Shown here: positions 60,967 to 64,000 of the stretch, in pieces
Position numbering within the stretch: position 1 is the stretch's first letter
How the letters are laid out: every line of letters begins with the position of its first letter
Source: J027 sp034437655
Lineage (GTDB): Bacteria > Chloroflexota > Anaerolineae > Aggregatilineales > J027
Assembly (NCBI GenBank): GCA_034437655.1
Contig: DAOTTU010000063.1
Coordinates: forward strand, 1 to 64,000
Direction of reading: 5' to 3'
DNA length: 64,000 nt
Made by a program: the position numbers and the translations under genes
The notes under the pieces: model-generated
Told to the model about the DNA's origin: nothing
The model's database searches: none
The model's input: the letters and a program-made list of their open reading frames with translations, nothing else

Positions 60967-61899
60967 CTACTCTATAATGACATTCTCCGTTGCGGATTCG
61001 CGCGCTTGCCATACGGCTGAGTTCGGCACGAAAAGTTGTTCATCGTCGATGGTGTAGGCGGCAATGGCCTGCTGCGTATTAATCGCAGTCAACCAGACGA
61101 TAAATTGCTGTGCCAGTTCAGCATTTACACCAGGGTGCCGCTCTGGGTTAACGGGGATAACGCTGTAGGGGTTGCGTGTCGCCGCGTCATTGGGGTTGGC
61201 ATATAGCAATTCCAGCGTAAGTCCTTCGGCTTGCCGCGCGAGGAACGTTCCACGGTCCACGAGAGTGTAAGCACTGGACTCGTCAGCAATTGTGAGTACC
61301 GCGCCCATGCCCTGCCCCGTAGCCTGATACCAGCCCCCCTCAGGGACTTCGCCCAACGATGTTTCTTCCCAGTATTGTTGCTCACGGATATGGGTGCCGC
61401 TGTTGTCACCCCGCGAAATAAACGTTGATTCGGTGGCGGCGATGCGTTCTAGCGCGATGATGGGCGTTTCTGCCTCACGGACGTTCGCCGGGTCATCAGC
61501 CGGGCCGATGATCACAAAGTCATTGAACATCACGTCAAGGCGGCGCAGCCCGTCACCACTTTCAACAAAAGCCTCCTCCAGCTCGCGAGCATGGGTTAGC
61601 ACGACATCAGCATCACCGCTGGCTCCCAGTTCGAGTGCCTGCCCGGTGCCTACCGAAACGACATCAACCATTGCGTCGAACTGTTGTTCAAAGTCCGGCA
61701 GAATTGCCTCGAGCAAGCCTGAATCTTCGAGCGTTGTGGCGGTTGCCAGCACAAGGCGTTGGTCGTCGGTGGGGGTGTTGGTCGGGCCAGAGCTTTCATC
61801 ATCGTTGTCACCGTTCCCGTTGTCGTCGCCGCCACACGCCGCCAGCATAAGTGCCGCCAGCATCAGCAATGCGATATACCATAGTGATTTACGCTTCAA
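60967..61899 (-). CDS. tupA: Tungstate ABC substrate-binding protein
   Basis: A TupA-type lipoprotein. A basic N-terminus (LKRKSLWYIALL) and lipobox LAAC-GG give a membrane anchor. The mature protein has LATATTLEDSGLLEAILPDFE, VSVGTGQALELGASGDADVVLTHARE and MFNDFVIIGPADDPA, the sequence pattern of tungstate-binding TupA. The frame is open upstream into moaA, but AGGAAGGA (plus 61911-61918) lies 11 nt before a TTG at 61899, just before the signal peptide, so this TTG is the best start (310 aa). A GTG/TTG further up at 61935-61938 is less likely. No tupB/tupC genes are present in this window. Confidence 0.9.
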   Translation of the reverse strand: MKRKSLWYIALLMLAALMLAACGGDDNGNGDNDDESSGPTNTPTDDQRLVLATATTLEDSGLLEAILPDFEQQFDAMVDVVSVGTGQALELGASGDADVVLTHARELEEAFVESGDGLRRLDVMFNDFVIIGPADDPANVREAETPIIALERIAATESTFISRGDNSGTHIREQQYWEETSLGEVPEGGWYQATGQGMGAVLTIADESSAYTLVDRGTFLARQAEGLTLELLYANPNDAATRNPYSVIPVNPERHPGVNAELAQQFIVWLTAINTQQAIAAYTIDDEQLFVPNSAVWQARESATENVIIE

Positions 61900-61927
61900 A
61901 TTCGGTGTAATCCTTCCTGTAGGGTGT

Positions 61928-62932
61928 TTAGCCACCAATATAGAACATCTCTATCTTGTCACCAGAATCATCAACTGTCGAGCGGATTTCGGAATATCGA
62001 TCCGTGCGCTTGCCCCACGTGCCGCCAATAATTGCTGCGATCTCGTCATCAGTCGCGCCTGCACGCAACGGCGTCTTGAGGTCGGTGCCCTTCGCCGCGA
62101 ACAGGCAGGTGTAAATTTGACCCTCGGGAGAAAGGCGCATCCGTGAACAGTTGCCGCAGAAGGGTTTCGTGACTGAAGCAATGATGCCCATTTCACCACC
62201 GCCATCTTTATAGCGGAAACTCAACGCCGGGGCAGAGGGGTGCTTGCGTGGGATAGCTTCCAGCGGCAAGATTTTGTCAATACGCTCGATAATCTCGTCA
62301 GCGGTGACGACCTGATCCATTTCCCAGCCGTTTTTGGTGCCAACATCCATAAATTCGATGAAGCGTAGAATATAGCCGTTGTCCTTGCAGAAGCGGGCCA
62401 TATCTTCGATAGTGTGGTCGTTAACGCCCCGTTGCACCACCGCATTGATCTTGATCGGCCGCAAGTTCGCTGCTTCAGCCGCGCGGATGCCCTTCATCAC
62501 GTCGTCAAAACTGGCCCGGCCGCCGTTCATTTGCTGGAAAACAGCGTCATCAGTGCTATCAAGGCTGATGGTGACACGGTTTAAGCCCGCATCAGCGAGA
62601 ATTTGCGCCTTTTTGGGCAGCAAGACGCCGTTGGTTGTCATGGCGAGGTCTTTCACCCCGTCAATTTCGGCGAGCATGGCAACCAGTTTTTCGAGTTCTT
62701 GCCGCACCAGTGGTTCACCGCCTGTCAGCCGCAACTTAACGGCACCTTGTTGCACAATGATGCGCGTCAGACGCGTAATTTCTTCAAAGGTCAACAGGCG
62801 CGCTTTGGTGAGGAATTTGTAGCCCTCATGGAAGATTTCCTCGGGCATACAATATGTACAGCGAAAATTGCAACGGTCGGTCACAGAAATGCGCAGGTCA
62901 CGGAGGGGACGGTCAAATTGGTCTCTTAGCAT
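61928..62932 (-). CDS. moaA: GTP 3',8-cyclase MoaA
   Basis: A 334-residue radical-SAM enzyme that starts molybdopterin synthesis by cyclising GTP. The SAM cluster motif is CNFRCTYC (C22-C26-C29 region), with TGGEPL after it and the second iron-sulfur cluster in FCGNCSRMR...CLF near the C-terminus. The protein ends in Gly-Gly as MoaA does, a tail needed for activity. It is 46 bp downstream of the moeA-type gene and its 3' end adjoins tupA. Confidence 0.95.
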   Translation of the reverse strand: MLRDQFDRPLRDLRISVTDRCNFRCTYCMPEEIFHEGYKFLTKARLLTFEEITRLTRIIVQQGAVKLRLTGGEPLVRQELEKLVAMLAEIDGVKDLAMTTNGVLLPKKAQILADAGLNRVTISLDSTDDAVFQQMNGGRASFDDVMKGIRAAEAANLRPIKINAVVQRGVNDHTIEDMARFCKDNGYILRFIEFMDVGTKNGWEMDQVVTADEIIERIDKILPLEAIPRKHPSAPALSFRYKDGGGEMGIIASVTKPFCGNCSRMRLSPEGQIYTCLFAAKGTDLKTPLRAGATDDEIAAIIGGTWGKRTDRYSEIRSTVDDSGDKIEMFYIGG

Positions 62933-62978
62933 GGCAATGGTGTCCTATCGTCCTAAAATGTGTCTTTTGCAAGTATGG

Positions 62979-64000
62979 CTAGCGAACAATCTGTCCAGTT
63001 TCGCGGGTGTCATAGCCCGGTTGTTGTGCAAGGTCGGCTTTGTAAGCATTGCTGTTTAGCGTCTCCAGCAGATACTTCACGCCAGGATGCTCAAGGTAGG
63101 TAGTCGGAATAACGAAGTCGTAGCGTTCCCAACCGACGGGTACAAAATCCAGCCCAAGCGCCAATGCCCCGCTGCGTACCCCGAGCCCACAATCAGCGAT
63201 CCCGGTGGCGACTGCGGCTGCAACACCGAGATGGGTGTACTGCTCATGGGTATAGCCAGAAACATCCTCTGGTGCAATGTTGCGCTGCTTGAGTTCATAG
63301 TCCAGCAGCAAACGGGTGCCAGCGCCACGTTGGCGGTTAACGTATGTTACACGCGGAAGGTCATCAATTCCCTGAATATTCTCTGGATTACCTTTTGCAA
63401 TAATGAGGCCCTGTTCACGGTGGGCGAAGGTCACAACACGAACCGCGACATTGCGTAGTTGCTTGTCGATATAAGGGAGATTGTATTCACCGCTGGCCTC
63501 GTCCAGCATATGCATCCCGGCAATGTGCGTCTCATTGCGACGTAACGCGACGAGTCCACCCATAGAACCAACATGCGCTGACGTAATGCGATAGCCGGGA
63601 TATTGCAGGGCCAGATGTTGCCCGAGCAAGTCAATCATTGGGTCATGGCTGCCCATCATTTGAATGGCTTGCTGAATGTCGTCGCGGTAGAGCAGCACGT
63701 CGATGTCGTCACCAATGGCGTTGCCTTCATTGAAGCGCGGAATATGGGCCAGCCCATCGGCACGGACCAGTGACGTAATCACGCCTGCACCACGACTCAA
63801 CGGCGTGGCCAGAACCCGTTCCCCAACTTGCGCCACCGACACCCGCACATAATCATCGTCGCCAATGGGGGACACAATCTTACGAGTAAGTTGCGCGGTG
63901 AGGCGTGGCCGGCGCGCCTGTGGATTTGGGCGACCAATCCAGCGTGCCAGCAGCGGTTGCATGAATAGTTCCCCGGTTAACGCGGCGCTGACCGGGTAGC
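62979..64000 (-). CDS. moeA: MoeA-type molybdopterin protein fused to a substrate-binding domain (partial)
   Basis: The frame stays open beyond ATG 63962 to the window edge, with the MoeA block YPVSAALTGELF just upstream, so the gene starts outside. The first ~95 visible residues are MoeA domain IV (PLLARWIG, PLSRGAGVITSLVRADGL). Then a periplasmic-binding-like domain follows (VGSMGGLVALRRNETHIAGMHMLD, YVNRQRGAGTRLLLDYEL, GIADCGLGV), as in MoeA proteins with a C-terminal PBP domain that resembles molybdate/tungstate-sensing parts of ModE-type regulators. MoeA inserts metal into molybdopterin; the added domain may bind the anion or an intermediate. Same direction as moaA. Confidence 0.88.
   Translation of the reverse strand, partial: YPVSAALTGELFMQPLLARWIGRPNPQARRPRLTAQLTRKIVSPIGDDDYVRVSVAQVGERVLATPLSRGAGVITSLVRADGLAHIPRFNEGNAIGDDIDVLLYRDDIQQAIQMMGSHDPMIDLLGQHLALQYPGYRITSAHVGSMGGLVALRRNETHIAGMHMLDEASGEYNLPYIDKQLRNVAVRVVTFAHREQGLIIAKGNPENIQGIDDLPRVTYVNRQRGAGTRLLLDYELKQRNIAPEDVSGYTHEQYTHLGVAAAVATGIADCGLGVRSGALALGLDFVPVGWERYDFVIPTTYLEHPGVKYLLETLNSNAYKADLAQQPGYDTRETGQIVR

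Noticed and set aside
61394..62146. 250-codon open frame on the plus strand, Ser/Ala-rich
   Set aside because: Antisense to tupA and moaA, both of which are clearly real; its composition reflects the complement of their codons.

Overview
The window looks like a chromosomal segment of a Chloroflexota bacterium, most likely Anaerolineae-like; this is inferred from gene content and style, not from any marker gene. Pointers are a secreted protein with long Thr/Pro linkers and SH3b repeats, a paired DUF1800/DUF1501 Tat operon, several large sensor kinases, a BTAD-ATPase-TPR regulator, many ABC importers, a CsbD/coiled-coil stress pair and a type III polyketide synthase. Base composition is moderate and even. 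I found no rRNA, tRNA, insertion sequence, prophage or CRISPR array. Both ends cut through genes.

Layout: 1-4.4 kb, the 3' end of a secreted Ig/SH3b protein and a secreted glycosidase-like protein. 4.6-9.4 kb, an MFS exporter and a convergent DUF1800-DUF1501-acidic protein operon. 9.5-20.5 kb, signalling: an OmpR-type regulator/histidine kinase/TPR lipoprotein-like operon, a 1108-aa BTAD ATPase regulator, a hybrid kinase, two stress proteins and a NarL-type regulator. 20.8-22.4 kb, a lipid kinase and a dual-specificity phosphatase. 22.5-35.9 kb, two complete, diverged branched-chain-amino-acid-type ABC importers in tandem, with unusually enlarged permeases. 35.9-40.1 kb, a four-gene type III PKS / flavoprotein / methyltransferase / UbiA prenyltransferase cluster. 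40.1-45.5 kb, a BMP-type (nucleoside-like) ABC importer whose permease and ATPase both carry unusual insertions. 45.7-47.3 kb, small proteins. 47.4-54.1 kb, divergent glycerol genes glpD-fbp and glpF-glpK. 54.2-60.7 kb, an operon joining ferrochelatase, protoporphyrinogen oxidase and a siderophore-type iron ABC importer. 61-64 kb, moeA-PBP fusion (partial), moaA and tupA (molybdenum/tungsten).

How the parts fit: glycerol enters through GlpF, is phosphorylated by GlpK and oxidised by GlpD to DHAP, and class III FBPase beside glpD can pass this carbon into gluconeogenesis. Imported iron can feed directly into heme through HemH in the same operon. The tungstate-binding protein sits beside molybdopterin genes that would use the metal. 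Four ABC operons place an RNA hairpin just after the substrate-binding-protein gene, which would favour excess binding protein over permease. The most novel points are the parvulin-like insert in a BMP-type permease, the membrane hairpin inserted in the partner ATPase, the prenylating type III PKS cluster, and the enlarged Liv permeases.
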